Source of the DNA: Gallaecimonas sp. GXIMD4217 | Lineage (GTDB): Bacteria; Pseudomonadota; Gammaproteobacteria; Enterobacterales; Gallaecimonadaceae | Length of the DNA stretch: 64,000 bases | Direction of reading: 5' to 3' | Assembly (NCBI RefSeq): GCF_038087665.1 | Contig: NZ_CP149925.1 | Span: forward strand, 1,860,870 to 1,924,869 | Part shown: positions 1 to 8,652 of the stretch, one piece after another | Position numbering within the stretch: the first letter of the stretch is position 1 | How the letters are laid out: every line of letters begins with the position of its first letter | Notes under the pieces: generated by a model | Told to the model about the DNA's origin: nothing | Seen by the model: the letters and a program-made list of their open reading frames with translations, nothing else | Database searches by the model: none | Program-made: the position numbers and the translations under genes

Positions 1-470
1 AAATTGGAAACGCCAAACGCCAGTACATCGCCATTGCGCCTGAGGGTATTGAACGCTTCCGCCACTTCGTCTGCATCCATCAGATAATCGGGCCTGTGGA
101 TCAACAGCACATCCAGCCTGTCCGTGGCCAGGTTTTTGAGCGACTGTTGGGCCGAGGCGATAATATGCGCCCGGCTTGAATTATAGTGATTGACCTGCCC
201 AGGTACGGCGCGCACGCCTTGCTGCAAGACAATGCCACATTTGGTGATAAGCGTCAGCTGCTCGCGCAGCTCCGGCGCCTGTTTCAGCGCTTCGCCAAAA
301 CGTGCTTCGCAGGTATGGCCGCCGTATATGTCGGCATGATCCACGGCCGTTACCCCGGCCTCGATGCACTGCGCTATAAAATTTGCGCATTCCAAAGAGC
401 CCAGGCCCCAGTCGTTTAAGCGCCAAAATCCGGCCACTAGCTTGTCGATTGCTCTGCTCTTTCCAGCCAT
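1..470 (-). CDS. Aldo/keto reductase, YdhF-like (3' part missing at window edge)
   Basis: The minus-strand frame from the ATG at 470 runs off the left edge after about 156 codons. The product matches the NADPH-dependent aldo/keto reductase family, closest to the YdhF type as I remember it: it begins MAGKSRAIDKLVAGFWRLND, then has the catalytic-Asp/Tyr block 'TAVDHADIYGG', the lysine-containing 'LITKCGI', and 'LLIHRPDYLMDADEV' followed by 'FGVSNF'. These enzymes reduce carbonyl substrates in the cytosol; the substrate here is unknown. The N terminus is a few residues shorter than in YdhF and the ribosome site is weak, so the start is only the best available. A 19-bp dyad lies 17 bp upstream. 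Confidence 0.9.
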   Translation of the reverse strand, partial: MAGKSRAIDKLVAGFWRLNDWGLGSLECANFIAQCIEAGVTAVDHADIYGGHTCEARFGEALKQAPELREQLTLITKCGIVLQQGVRAVPGQVNHYNSSRAHIIASAQQSLKNLATDRLDVLLIHRPDYLMDADEVAEAFNTLRRNGDVLAFGVSN

Positions 471-826
471 TGTCTTTATCGATAACGTCGTGCAAATCGC
501 ACGACAATAACAGAAGTCGCTGGCAAACAGCCGGCGTTAGGGCATAAAAAGCCCCCGACCATAAAGGGCGAGTGGCGTTGGGTGCAGGGCGGCACCGAGA
601 TAATGCAGGTACCGCCCCGCCATTGACCCGGAATATGAGCACCTCGCCTGCCTGCGCCTGAGCGACAAGGTCAAGTCGGGAAGCTGAACTCGGCCAGCTT
701 GAAAGAATGACCTAACCCCTTGTTACATTAAAGATTTATGATGTCGCTGCCGGGGCCGGCCGTGCTAGGCTGGCCTGTGATTTGCGCTCGCGTAGCGCCC
801 GCTTCCCCATCAAGGACGTACTTATC
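471..826. other. 356-bp intergenic region between divergent genes
   Basis: This gap separates the leftward aldo/keto reductase from the rightward SDR gene. Apart from a GTCGTGC/GCACGAC dyad near its left end and an AT-rich patch around 721-745, just upstream of the SDR gene, I see no supported gene. Short open frames here are GC-driven and have no family resemblance or good ribosome site. Confidence 0.6.
487..505. promoter_or_regulatory. Inverted repeat, candidate operator of the aldo/keto reductase
   Basis: GTCGTGC (487-493) and GCACGAC (499-505) are perfect 7-bp arms around a 5-nt spacer AAATC. The dyad sits just upstream of the leftward reductase start at 470. It could be a repressor or activator site or a 5' UTR hairpin; no regulator gene is adjacent. 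Confidence 0.35.
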
Positions 827-1549
827 ATGGACATTTCAGGAAAGAACATCTTCATCACCGGCGGTGTCGGCGGCATCGGCTGGGCACTGACCAAGGCGCT
901 CTGCCGGCACCGGGCCGCCAAGGTCTATGTCACTTACCTTCACGACAGGGAGCTGGATCTGGAGCCCATCGCCACCGCTACCGAGATAGTGCCGGTGAAT
1001 CTGGACGTGACGGACCAGGAGCAGGTGGCCGCCGCGGCCCGCCAATGCGCCGATGCCGACATCGTCGTCAACAACGCCGGCGTGGAGTTCGCCAGGTCCT
1101 TCAGCGACGCCGATACCCTCAAGGCGGCAGAGCTTGAAATGAAGGTCAACTTCCACGGCACCCATTATGTATCCCAGCACTTCCTGCCCCAGCTCAAGCA
1201 AAAGCCCGAGGCCATGCTGATCAATGTGCTGTCCATCGGCAGCTTCGTGCTGGTCAACAAGCTCGGCACCTACTGCGCCTCCAAGGCCGCCGCCCACTTC
1301 CTGACCAAGGGTCTCAGGCTGGACTGCCGGGACAGCAAGGTCACCGTCATGGGGGTCTACCCCGGCTATGTGGATACCGCCATGACCGAGCGACTGGATG
1401 TGGCCAAGGCGACGCCGGATACCATTGCCGCCGCCATGTGCGAAGGCATCTTGGCGGGCCGCGAAGTGGTGTTCCCCGACGCCATGGCGGACGAACTCAA
1501 GGATCAGCTGCCCTGGGACAACGCCATCTTCGAGACCCTGACCGCCTAG
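827..1549 (+). CDS. SDR family oxidoreductase
   Basis: A 240-residue short-chain dehydrogenase/reductase. The Rossmann dinucleotide motif is near the N terminus (MDISGKNIFITGGVGGIG), the NAG motif is present as 'VVNNAGVEF', and the active-site YxxxK is in 'LGTYCASKAAAHF'. Cytosolic NAD(P)H-dependent oxidoreduction is expected; the substrate cannot be told. I chose ATG 827 because it directly precedes the Rossmann motif and has AAGGAC at 812-817; an upstream in-frame codon at 782 would add a non-conserved tail. Monocistronic. Confidence 0.92.
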   Translation: MDISGKNIFITGGVGGIGWALTKALCRHRAAKVYVTYLHDRELDLEPIATATEIVPVNLDVTDQEQVAAAARQCADADIVVNNAGVEFARSFSDADTLKAAELEMKVNFHGTHYVSQHFLPQLKQKPEAMLINVLSIGSFVLVNKLGTYCASKAAAHFLTKGLRLDCRDSKVTVMGVYPGYVDTAMTERLDVAKATPDTIAAAMCEGILAGREVVFPDAMADELKDQLPWDNAIFETLTA

Positions 1550-1667
1550 CCGAGCTTAGCGGCCTGCCTACCGGAGCAGCCTGGCGCAGCCATCTACCCA
1601 CTTAGGGGAATGGTGCCGGCCGGCTGCTTTCCTACAATGGCCTAAACCCATCAGGTAGAGCATCGCC

Positions 1668-2054
1668 ATGATCAGCCAATTCAACGATCTGCTCGGCTAC
1701 GCCAAGGAGCAACCGGATCCACAGCGCCTGCTGCTGCTGTTCGCCAAGGCCGAGCAGAGCAACAAGAGCAAGAAGAACGCCCGCGGCACCCTGACCCCGA
1801 CCATGTGTGTCGACAAGCTGCCGGAGGAAATCGCCGATTTCGATTCCCTGTGCCGTGAAGCAGACGGGATCTCCAGGGATTGGGACTTCATCTTCATCGC
1901 CAGCCTGGCCGGGGCCATGGGCAGGGCACCGAGCCCGGAAGACGCCGAGCCCTACCTCAACAAGATGACCAACGATTTGATGACCGGCCAGAACATCGCC
2001 CAATATGTGATTTTCGACCGCCAGCAGAATCCCATAGCGATGCATGCCAATTAG
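1668..2054 (+). CDS. Conserved small protein, sometimes labelled 'ribonucleotide reductase subunit alpha'
   Basis: A 128-residue soluble protein. It resembles a small family in Pseudomonas and related genera with an N-terminal FDDLL...PQRLL-like segment, a central 'LTPTMCVDKLPEEIADF', then 'DWDFIFIASLAG', and 'VIFDRQQNP' near the end. Database entries of this family often carry the name ribonucleotide reductase subunit alpha, but at this length it has none of the catalytic domain, so I treat the function as unknown. It is monocistronic and is followed by a strong bidirectional terminator. Confidence 0.8.
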   Translation: MISQFNDLLGYAKEQPDPQRLLLLFAKAEQSNKSKKNARGTLTPTMCVDKLPEEIADFDSLCREADGISRDWDFIFIASLAGAMGRAPSPEDAEPYLNKMTNDLMTGQNIAQYVIFDRQQNPIAMHAN

Positions 2055-2068
2055 GGTCGTTTGCAGCA

Positions 2069-2093
2069 AAAAGCCGGCAAGTCGCCGGCTTTT
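2069..2093. terminator. Bidirectional intrinsic terminator
   Basis: AAAAGCCGGC and GCCGGCTTTT are perfect 10-bp arms around a 5-nt loop, between the convergent ends of the genes at 1668-2054 and 2097-2819. Confidence 0.9.
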
Positions 2094-2096
2094 GTC

Positions 2097-2819
2097 TTAA
2101 TAACCAGCGAACTCCTCCAGCCGGATCCGCGCCTCGTCGACGCCCGCCCCGATCAGCATGGCCAGCATGGCACCGACCATGGCCGGCGGCCCGTCGATGT
2201 AATAGCACGGCGCTTGCAGATCATCCAGATGGCGCCTGAGCATGGCCTCGTCCACATGGCCCCGCTCCCCCTGCCAGTCCAAAGCGGACTTTTCCATCTG
2301 GGTCATGGTGGCCACCAGGGTGCAGCGGGGATACTGGCTGCAGCTCTGGCTGAGCTCCTCAAGAAAGGGGGCATCCTCGGGCCTGCGGTTGGCAAAGAAC
2401 ACCGTCAGCACCGGCCCGGCCCTGTCGTGAACCGCCTGGCGCACCATGCTGCGCACCGGGGTGACGCCGATACCGCCCGTGATCAGCACCACGGGCGTGT
2501 CGGCCTTGCCGGGCAGGGTAAAGTCGCCATAGGGGCCCCGCAGCTCCAGCTCGGCCCCCGGCTTCAGCCCGCGCAGCACCCGCTTGAAGGCACTGTCCCT
2601 GAGCCGGGTGGCGAAGACCAGCTCCTCCTCATAGGGGGCGCTGGCCAGGGAGAAGATGCGGTGGTTGCCCTCCTGATCGGTCTCGGGCGGCTCGACGAGA
2701 TCCAGCCGGGCACACTGGCCGGCCTTGAAGGCAAAGCCCGGCGGTTTGTCGAAATGCAGGGCCAGGGTGTCCTGGGCTATGGTTTCACAGCGCTTGAGTG
2801 TCAGGGATTGGGCGGGCAT
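2097..2819 (-). CDS. FAD/NAD(P)-binding oxidoreductase (ferredoxin-NADP reductase superfamily)
   Basis: A 240-residue protein with an FAD-binding beta-barrel (residues 1 to about 100, with 'HRIFSLASAPYE' for FAD binding) followed by an NAD(P)-binding domain that starts 'VVLITGGIGVTPVRSM'. The family moves electrons between NAD(P)H and a partner protein or carries them in oxygenase systems. There is no C-terminal 2Fe-2S cysteine cluster, so this is a stand-alone reductase module. The start ATG 2819 (MPAQSLTLKRC) fits the domain start; a longer frame upstream has no domain content. Partner unknown; no oxygenase gene is adjacent. Confidence 0.88.
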   Translation of the reverse strand: MPAQSLTLKRCETIAQDTLALHFDKPPGFAFKAGQCARLDLVEPPETDQEGNHRIFSLASAPYEEELVFATRLRDSAFKRVLRGLKPGAELELRGPYGDFTLPGKADTPVVLITGGIGVTPVRSMVRQAVHDRAGPVLTVFFANRRPEDAPFLEELSQSCSQYPRCTLVATMTQMEKSALDWQGERGHVDEAMLRRHLDDLQAPCYYIDGPPAMVGAMLAMLIGAGVDEARIRLEEFAGY

Positions 2820-2894
2820 GGCGGCTCTTGGGTTCGGGGCGGTCTTACAAGTGTGGCATAGCTCTGGCAATGGGGTAGCGGGCCGGGCCCGCCC

Positions 2895-2924
2895 TTGACA
2901 ATGGGCCTGGCTGTCCTGTCTAAA
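2895..2924 (+). promoter_or_regulatory. Candidate sigma70 promoter for the gene at 2952/2997
   Basis: TTGACA at 2895-2900, an 18-bp spacer, and TCTAAA at 2919-2924. It is followed by AAGGAG (2938-2943) and the ATG at 2952. Confidence 0.55.
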
Positions 2925-2951
2925 TGGTCTGGCAAACAAGGAGTTAGTTAT

Positions 2952-2996
2952 ATGAAGATCACCGCCGCGCCGGCGCCAGGCGCAGGATGGGCCTAG
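2952..2996 (+). CDS. 14-codon ORF in frame with and abutting the next gene (leader peptide or amber-interrupted N terminus)
   Basis: ATG 2952 has a strong ribosome site (AAGGAG 2938-2943, 8-nt spacing) and encodes MKITAAPAPGAGWA, then TAG at 2994-2996. The next codon is the ATG of the membrane protein at 2997, in the same frame. The stop may be a nonsense change that cut the N terminus off the downstream protein, or the short ORF may act as a translational leader with reinitiation. Confidence 0.45.
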   Translation: MKITAAPAPGAGWA

Positions 2997-3410
2997 ATGC
3001 CGACCAGAAGCGGAGCCCAGTCGCCAACCCGGGTAGCCAACGGCCACAACCTCGTCACCCTGCTGGGGCTGCTGGCAGGTCTTGCCCTGTGGCTGTTTGG
3101 CGCAGTGCAACTGGGCCGGGCCATGGACCAGGGCGCCCTTGGCCTGTTGCTGTTGGCGCAGCCGGCCTGGCTGGTGGCGATGGTGGCCGCCCTGAAGGGC
3201 TGGACCACTTGGCGGCTGCACCGCTTCCGTTGCCCAACATGCCGGGCAGCCATCCCACCCATGGCCCCCGAGCCCCGGCAGCCGGGTGCACCGCTGACCC
3301 GGTTCTGCCGGCACTGCCATGTCCGCTGGCAGCTGGGCAGCCAGCCCGGCCGTTCACGGCTGGTGGACGGCGGCTTCGACGGCATGGACGCCGATGGTGG
3401 CGGTGACTAG
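2997..3410 (+). CDS. Small membrane protein with zinc-ribbon-like cysteines
   Basis: A 137-residue protein, family not recognised. It has two hydrophobic segments (about residues 18-40, LVTLLGLLAGLALWLFGAV, and 45-66), then a cytoplasmic-looking tail with 'RCPTCRAA' and 'FCRHCHVRW', that is, two CxxC pairs about 25 residues apart that could bind one zinc ion. The sequence after residue 115 is Gly/Asp-rich. Two features in series precede it: a good promoter at 2895-2924 and a 14-codon in-frame ORF ending in TAG directly before this ATG. If the TAG were a sense codon the protein would start at 2952. Confidence 0.65.
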   Translation: MPTRSGAQSPTRVANGHNLVTLLGLLAGLALWLFGAVQLGRAMDQGALGLLLLAQPAWLVAMVAALKGWTTWRLHRFRCPTCRAAIPPMAPEPRQPGAPLTRFCRHCHVRWQLGSQPGRSRLVDGGFDGMDADGGGD

Positions 3411-3605
3411 CTCCCCGGGCGGGCTCCGGCCTTGCTCCACTCAACAGCAACAGCTTGCCGGATCCCGAATGCCTGACTAGGCTGGATCTCGGTCAAGGAA
3501 GACTGCACCCCAGTGTCACCTTCCCCAGGCCCCTTCTCTGCCGGCCATACGGCCCGGCGCCATCCACATACCCCGGTGAACCGGTTTCACCGCTGGAGGT
3601 TGAAG

Positions 3606-3995
3606 ATGAAAGTGACCCCCCTTTTGGTTACCACTACCGCACTGTTGCTCTCGGCCGCCACCACGGCCGCCACCTATACGGTCAGCCCGGATGAAGACAG
3701 TTGCTGGGATCCGCCCAACTGGTGCGTTGAGGCCCAAGCAAATTGGAGCGAGCACACCCAGGGCAAGCTGGTGGTGACCTACACCAACGTCTGCCAGCAC
3801 CGGGTATACCTGCGCAAGTGCAACGCCAGGAAGGACGGCACCGAGGATTGCGGTGCCGGCGGCCTCAGCGGTGGGCGCAGCACCAAATGGTCCACCACCA
3901 ATGCCTCGGGCGAATACAACTACAATTTCGTCGGCGTGCTCAACGGCAGCAAGGATTGGGTCTGCACCGGCAAGGTCCCCAACTGGCGGGATTGA
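3606..3995 (+). CDS. Secreted hypothetical protein
   Basis: A 129-residue protein with a clear Sec signal peptide (MKVTPLLVTTTALLLSAATTA, cleavage near residue 22). The mature part has six cysteines (at 'DSCWDPPNWCVEA', 'NVCQH', 'RKCNA', 'EDCGAG', 'DWVCTG'), suggesting disulfides in the periplasm or outside the cell. No family recognised. ATG 3606 has GGAGG at 3595-3599. An imperfect GGTGAA/TTCACC dyad lies directly upstream (3575-3591). Monocistronic with a strong terminator behind it. Confidence 0.8.
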   Translation: MKVTPLLVTTTALLLSAATTAATYTVSPDEDSCWDPPNWCVEAQANWSEHTQGKLVVTYTNVCQHRVYLRKCNARKDGTEDCGAGGLSGGRSTKWSTTNASGEYNYNFVGVLNGSKDWVCTGKVPNWRD

Positions 3996-4000
3996 AAGCG

Positions 4001-4024
4001 AAAGGCGGGGCAACCCGCCTTTTT
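4001..4024. terminator. Intrinsic terminator
   Basis: AAAGGCGGG, a GCAA loop, CCCGCCTTT and further Ts; between convergent genes ending at 3995 and 4090. Confidence 0.9.
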
Positions 4025-4089
4025 CATTTAAGAGGGACCACGCCATCACGGCGAACCCTGTCTGGCCGGCAGCCTTGGCGCCCCAGGGA

Positions 4090-4752
4090 CTAGAGGCGAC
4101 CGCGGATAAGCGTCGCCAGCTCGGCAAAGCCGGCGGCGTCGGCCAGATCCGAGGGGCGCTTGCCGTCGGCGGCCTCGACATCCAGGGCGCCGGCGGCCAG
4201 CAGGTGCTCGCAGCTCTCCCTGTCCCCCCTGCGGGCAATGGCGTGGAGGGCGGTGAAACCGCCGGCCTGGACGGCGTTGATGTCGGCATCGGCGCCGATC
4301 AACAGGCCGATGCAGGCCAGGCGCTGGGCATGATCCCAGTGGGCGGCGGCGCTGTGGATGGGCCTGACCCTGGACGGGTTGCTGGCCTCGATGTCCACGT
4401 CGGCGCCCTTGAGGACAAGATGCTGGGCGGCCTGGGCGTGGCCGAAGAACACCGCCAGATGCAGCGGCGCAAAGCCATCCACCGCCAGCAGATCCACCAG
4501 CTCGCCGGCACTGCCCAGCAGCTCGTCGATGCGGGTCAAATCGCCCAGGGCCGCCGCCTCCCAGATGTCCGGCTCGCAGTGGCGGCGCAGGTAAGGCAAC
4601 AGGCTGTCGTGACGATGGTAGAGGGCCAGCATCAGCGGGCTGAGCCCCTCTGTGGTGCGACAGGCGCTGAGGCCGGCCTCGGCGTCCAGCAGCCGGTGTA
4701 CCTGGACCTCGTTGCCCTCGCGGATCGCATCAAAAAAGGCAGCCTTATCCAT
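4090..4752 (-). CDS. Ankyrin repeat protein
   Basis: A 220-residue protein built from about five ankyrin repeats, visible as 'GLSPLMLALYHRHDSLLPYL', 'DGFAPLHLAVFFGHAQAAQ', 'RPIHSAAAHWDHAQRL', and 'GFTALHAIARRGDRES'. Ankyrin repeats mediate protein-protein contact; no signal peptide is visible, so it is probably cytosolic. It lies 42 bp downstream of hrpA on the same strand and may be read through from it. ATG 4752 has GGGGGA six bases upstream; a GTG directly before it is less well placed. Confidence 0.88.
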   Translation of the reverse strand: MDKAAFFDAIREGNEVQVHRLLDAEAGLSACRTTEGLSPLMLALYHRHDSLLPYLRRHCEPDIWEAAALGDLTRIDELLGSAGELVDLLAVDGFAPLHLAVFFGHAQAAQHLVLKGADVDIEASNPSRVRPIHSAAAHWDHAQRLACIGLLIGADADINAVQAGGFTALHAIARRGDRESCEHLLAAGALDVEAADGKRPSDLADAAGFAELATLIRGRL

Positions 4753-4794
4753 CACTTATCCCCCGTTTGACCTTCCTAGACAGTATGGCAGGGA

Positions 4795-7700
4795 TCAGCT
4801 CTCGCGCGCCTTTTCCTCCAGGAAATTGAGGATCCGCTTGTCGGAGATGGGATAGGGGGTGCCGAGCTGCTGGGCAAAGTAGCTGACCCTGAGCTCCTCC
4901 AGCATCCATTTGGCCTCGGCCAGCCAGGGCGCCTTGGCGCCCAGCTTGTTGCCGAGCTCGCTGATGCGCTCGGCCACCTTGTCCAGCTTGAGCTGGTGCA
5001 GGCGATCCCGGTTGGGATCCACCGCCAGCTTCTCCAGGCGCTTTTGCACCGCCTCCAGGTAGCGCTCCACGTCCGCCAGGCGCTTCTCGCCGGTGCGGGT
5101 GACAAAGCCCTTGTAGACGAGGCCGGCCAGCTGCGCCTTGATGTCGGCCTGGGCCTTGACCAGCTCCAGGCTGGTCTTGCCCTTGAGCTTCTTCTGGATG
5201 CCCTGGTGGGCCACCAGGATCCGCTCCACCCGCTCGGCAATGTTCAGAACGCGGTCGTTGAGTTCGGCCCTGACCGCGTCGCGCAGCTTGTCGAACTCGG
5301 CCTCGCTCCAGGCCAGGCCGCCGCTGTCGCAGACGATGGCGTCCACGGCGGCGCCGATGCAGTCGTCGATGAGCTCGCCCACCTTGCCGAAGGGGTTGAA
5401 GTACAGGCCCAGCTTGGCCTTGTTGGGCAGGCTGTCCTGCAGGTGCTTGATGGGCGACGGCACGTTCAGCAGCAGCAGGCGGCGCAGGCCCCTGGCCATG
5501 GCGTCCTGCTGGGCCTGGGGCGAGTCAAAGAGGCGCACGGCGACGCTGTCCTTCTCGTCCACCAGGGCCGGATAGGCGCGCACCTCCAGGCCCTGGCGGC
5601 GCTCGCTGAACACCTGCGGCAGGCTGCCCAGGGACCAGGCGGTGATGCCCTGTTGCTCAATGCCGGGGCTGGCGGCCTGGGACAGGGTCTCCTTGACCTT
5701 GCCCTGGAGCTGGTCCTTGAGAGCGTCCAGGCAGCGCCCCGAGGCCAGCACCTTGCCCTTGTCGTCCAGCACCGCGAAGCGCATCCGCAGGTGCGGCGCC
5801 AGGGCCACCTGCTCCCAGCTGTCCACCTCGGTGCGGGTGCCTGTTATCTTGCGCAGCTCGTCGCTGAGGGCGTCGACCAGGCGGCCCTTGCCCACCTCCA
5901 TGCGCGCCAGGGCGGCGTCGGCATAGTTGGGGGCCGGCACGAAATGACGGCGCAGCGGCTTGGGCAGGCCCTTGATCAGCGCCATCACCAGCTCCCGGCG
6001 CAGGCCGGGCACCTGCCAGTCAAAACCGCTGTTTTCTATCTGGTTCAGGGCCGCCAGGGGGATCTGCACCGTCACCCCGTCCTGGTCGCTGCCCGGCTCG
6101 AAGCAGTACGCCAGGGGCAGGTGCAGGTTGCCCTGCTGCCAGGTATCCGGGAAGTCGTTCTCGGTGACGTGATCGGTGCTCTGGGCCAGCAGATCCTGCT
6201 CGGTGAACTGCAGGGCCTGCTTCTCGGCCTCGCCGGCCTGCCTGAACCATTTGTCGAAACTGGTGCCGTCCACCACCTGGGCCGGGATGCGCTCGTCGTA
6301 GAGGGCGATGAGGCGGTCGTCGTCGATAAGGATGTCGCGGCGCCTGGACTTGTCCTCCAGCTCCTCGAGGCGGGCGATCAGCGCCAGGTTGTCCTTATAG
6401 AAGCGGTGCCGGCACTGCCAGTTGCCTTCGGCCAGGGCCTCGCGCAGGAAGATGGCGCGGCTCTCGACTGGGTTGATGGGGCCGTAGTTGACCTTGCGCC
6501 TGGGCACGATCACCAGGCCGTACAGGGTCACCTGCTCGTAGGCCACCACCTGGGCCCGTTTCTTCTCCCAGTGGGGCTCTGAATAGCTGCGCGAGACCAG
6601 TTCGCCGGCCAGGGGCTCCACCCAGTCCGGCTCGATGCGGGCGGCGGTGCGGCCGAATAGCCGCGAGGTTTCCACCAGCTCCGACACCATGACCCACTTG
6701 GGCTTCTTGCTGATCAGGTTGCCGGGGAACAGCAGGAAGCGGCTCTGGCGGGCGCCCAGGTATTCCCGCTCCTTGTCCTTGAAGCCGATATGGGACAGGT
6801 GCCCGGCCAGCAGCGCCCGGTGCACGGCGTTGTAGTCGGCCGGCTGCTGGCCCAGCTGGTAGCCCAGCTCTTCGCAGGCATCCTTGAGCTGCTCCACCAG
6901 ATCCTGCCATTCGCGCATGCGGTTGTAGTTGAGGAAGTCCGCCTTGCACAGCTTGCGCCACTGGCTGCGGCTGAGCTCGGCCTGCTGCGCCTCGGCATAG
7001 GCCCAGAGGTTCAGCAGCGCCATGAAGTCGGAATCCGGGTGGGCGAAGCGCTTGTGGGCCTCGTCGGCGGCCTGCTGGGATTCCAGGGGCCGCTCCCGGG
7101 GATCCTGGATGGCCAGGGCCGCCACTATCACCAGCAGCTCCTTCAGGGCCGCCTGGCGGTGGCCCTCGATGAGGCAGCGTCCCAGGCGCGGATCTATGGG
7201 CAGGCGCGACAGCTCCCGGCCCACCTGGGTGAGCCTGCGGTTGTTGTCGATGGCGCCCAGCTCCTCCAGCAGCTTGAGGCCGTCGCGGATGAACCTGTTG
7301 TCCGGGGCCTGCACGAAGGGGAAGGCTTCGATGTCGCCCAGGTTCATGGCCAGCATCTGCAGGATGACGGCGCCCAGGTTGGTGCGCAGGATCTCCGGGT
7401 CGGTGAACTGGGGCCGGCTCTCGAAGTCCTCCTCGCTGTAGAGGCGGATGCAGACACCGGCCTCCAGGCGGCCGCAGCGGCCCTTGCGCTGGTTGGCGCT
7501 GGCCTGGGAGATGGGCTCTATGGGCAGGCGCTGCACCTTGGTGCGGTAGCTGTAGCGGCTGATCCGGGCCGTGCCCGGGTCTATGACGTACTTGATGCCC
7601 GGCACCGTCAGTGAGGTTTCGGCGACATTGGTGGCCAGCACGATGCGCCGGCCCCTGTGGGGGGCGAAGATGCGGTGCTGCTCCGCCGCCGACAGCCGGG

Positions 7701-8652
7701 CGAACAGCGGCAGGATCTCGGTGTTGCGGAGCTTGCGCTTGGCCAGGGCATCGGCGGTGTCGCGAATTTCCCGCTCGCCGTTCATGAAGATGAGGATGTC
7801 CCCCGGCCCTTCCCGGCCCAGCTCGTCGACGGCGTCGAAGATGGCCTGGAGCTGATCCTTCTCTTCTTCCTCGGCGGTGATGGGCCGATAGCGCACCTCC
7901 ACCGGATAGGTACGGCCGGACACCTCCAGCATGGGGGCATCGTTGAAATGCCTGGAGAAACGCGCCGGATCTATGGTGGCCGAGGTGATGATCAGCTTGA
8001 GATCCGGGCGCTTGGCCAGGATGGTCTTGAGGTAGCCGAGCAGGAAGTCGATGTTGAGGCTGCGCTCGTGGGCCTCGTCGATGATGATGGTGTCGTAGCG
8101 GCGCAGCAGCCTGTCTTTTTGGATCTCCGCCAGCAGGATACCGTCGGTCATCAACTTGACGGCGGTGTCCTCGTTGGTGTGATCGGTGAAGCGCACCTGG
8201 TAGCCCACCAGGGTGCCCAGCTCGACCCTCAGCTCCTCGGCCAAACGGTCGGCCACGGCCCGGGCCGCCAGGCGCCGCGGCTGGGTGTGGCCGATGAGGC
8301 CGTTGATGCCCCGGCCCAGCTCCAGGCAGATCTTGGGCAGCTGGGTGGTCTTGCCGGAGCCGGTTTCGCCGGCGATGATCACCACCTGGTGCTCGGCAAT
8401 GGCCTTCTTGATGTCGTCCCGGGCCGCCACCACCGGCAGCTCGGCCGGGTAGTCCAGGTGCAGTTGGCGAGCCTTTCGCCTGGCCAGGCGGGCGATGGAG
8501 GCCTCCACGGCCTTCCCGACCTGGGCCAGCACCTTCTGCTGCTTCTTGGGATCGGCTATCTTGGCGACGCCTTCGATACGGCGCCTGAGCAGGTTGCGCT
8601 CCGATCCCATCACATCATTGAGTTTGGCGAGAAGGTCCTGGGGGCTGGCCAT
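4795..8652 (-). CDS. hrpA: ATP-dependent RNA helicase HrpA
   Basis: A 1285-residue DEAH-box helicase; E. coli HrpA is about 1300. Visible motifs include Walker A 'GETGSGKTTQLP' (near residue 95), DEAH box 'IIIDEAHERSLN', motif III 'ITSATID', motif VI 'QRKGRCGR', then the HA2/OB-fold region and the long C-terminal HrpA-specific domain (DUF3418-type, ending 'EEKARES'). HrpA unwinds RNA and, from work in E. coli, rescues stalled or collided ribosomes. ATG 8652 (MASPQDLLAKLND) is well placed. An intrinsic terminator pointing toward the gene lies 55 bp upstream, so transcription could be attenuated or start between the two. Confidence 0.97.
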   Translation of the reverse strand: MASPQDLLAKLNDVMGSERNLLRRRIEGVAKIADPKKQQKVLAQVGKAVEASIARLARRKARQLHLDYPAELPVVAARDDIKKAIAEHQVVIIAGETGSGKTTQLPKICLELGRGINGLIGHTQPRRLAARAVADRLAEELRVELGTLVGYQVRFTDHTNEDTAVKLMTDGILLAEIQKDRLLRRYDTIIIDEAHERSLNIDFLLGYLKTILAKRPDLKLIITSATIDPARFSRHFNDAPMLEVSGRTYPVEVRYRPITAEEEEKDQLQAIFDAVDELGREGPGDILIFMNGEREIRDTADALAKRKLRNTEILPLFARLSAAEQHRIFAPHRGRRIVLATNVAETSLTVPGIKYVIDPGTARISRYSYRTKVQRLPIEPISQASANQRKGRCGRLEAGVCIRLYSEEDFESRPQFTDPEILRTNLGAVILQMLAMNLGDIEAFPFVQAPDNRFIRDGLKLLEELGAIDNNRRLTQVGRELSRLPIDPRLGRCLIEGHRQAALKELLVIVAALAIQDPRERPLESQQAADEAHKRFAHPDSDFMALLNLWAYAEAQQAELSRSQWRKLCKADFLNYNRMREWQDLVEQLKDACEELGYQLGQQPADYNAVHRALLAGHLSHIGFKDKEREYLGARQSRFLLFPGNLISKKPKWVMVSELVETSRLFGRTAARIEPDWVEPLAGELVSRSYSEPHWEKKRAQVVAYEQVTLYGLVIVPRRKVNYGPINPVESRAIFLREALAEGNWQCRHRFYKDNLALIARLEELEDKSRRRDILIDDDRLIALYDERIPAQVVDGTSFDKWFRQAGEAEKQALQFTEQDLLAQSTDHVTENDFPDTWQQGNLHLPLAYCFEPGSDQDGVTVQIPLAALNQIENSGFDWQVPGLRRELVMALIKGLPKPLRRHFVPAPNYADAALARMEVGKGRLVDALSDELRKITGTRTEVDSWEQVALAPHLRMRFAVLDDKGKVLASGRCLDALKDQLQGKVKETLSQAASPGIEQQGITAWSLGSLPQVFSERRQGLEVRAYPALVDEKDSVAVRLFDSPQAQQDAMARGLRRLLLLNVPSPIKHLQDSLPNKAKLGLYFNPFGKVGELIDDCIGAAVDAIVCDSGGLAWSEAEFDKLRDAVRAELNDRVLNIAERVERILVAHQGIQKKLKGKTSLELVKAQADIKAQLAGLVYKGFVTRTGEKRLADVERYLEAVQKRLEKLAVDPNRDRLHQLKLDKVAERISELGNKLGAKAPWLAEAKWMLEELRVSYFAQQLGTPYPISDKRILNFLEEKARES

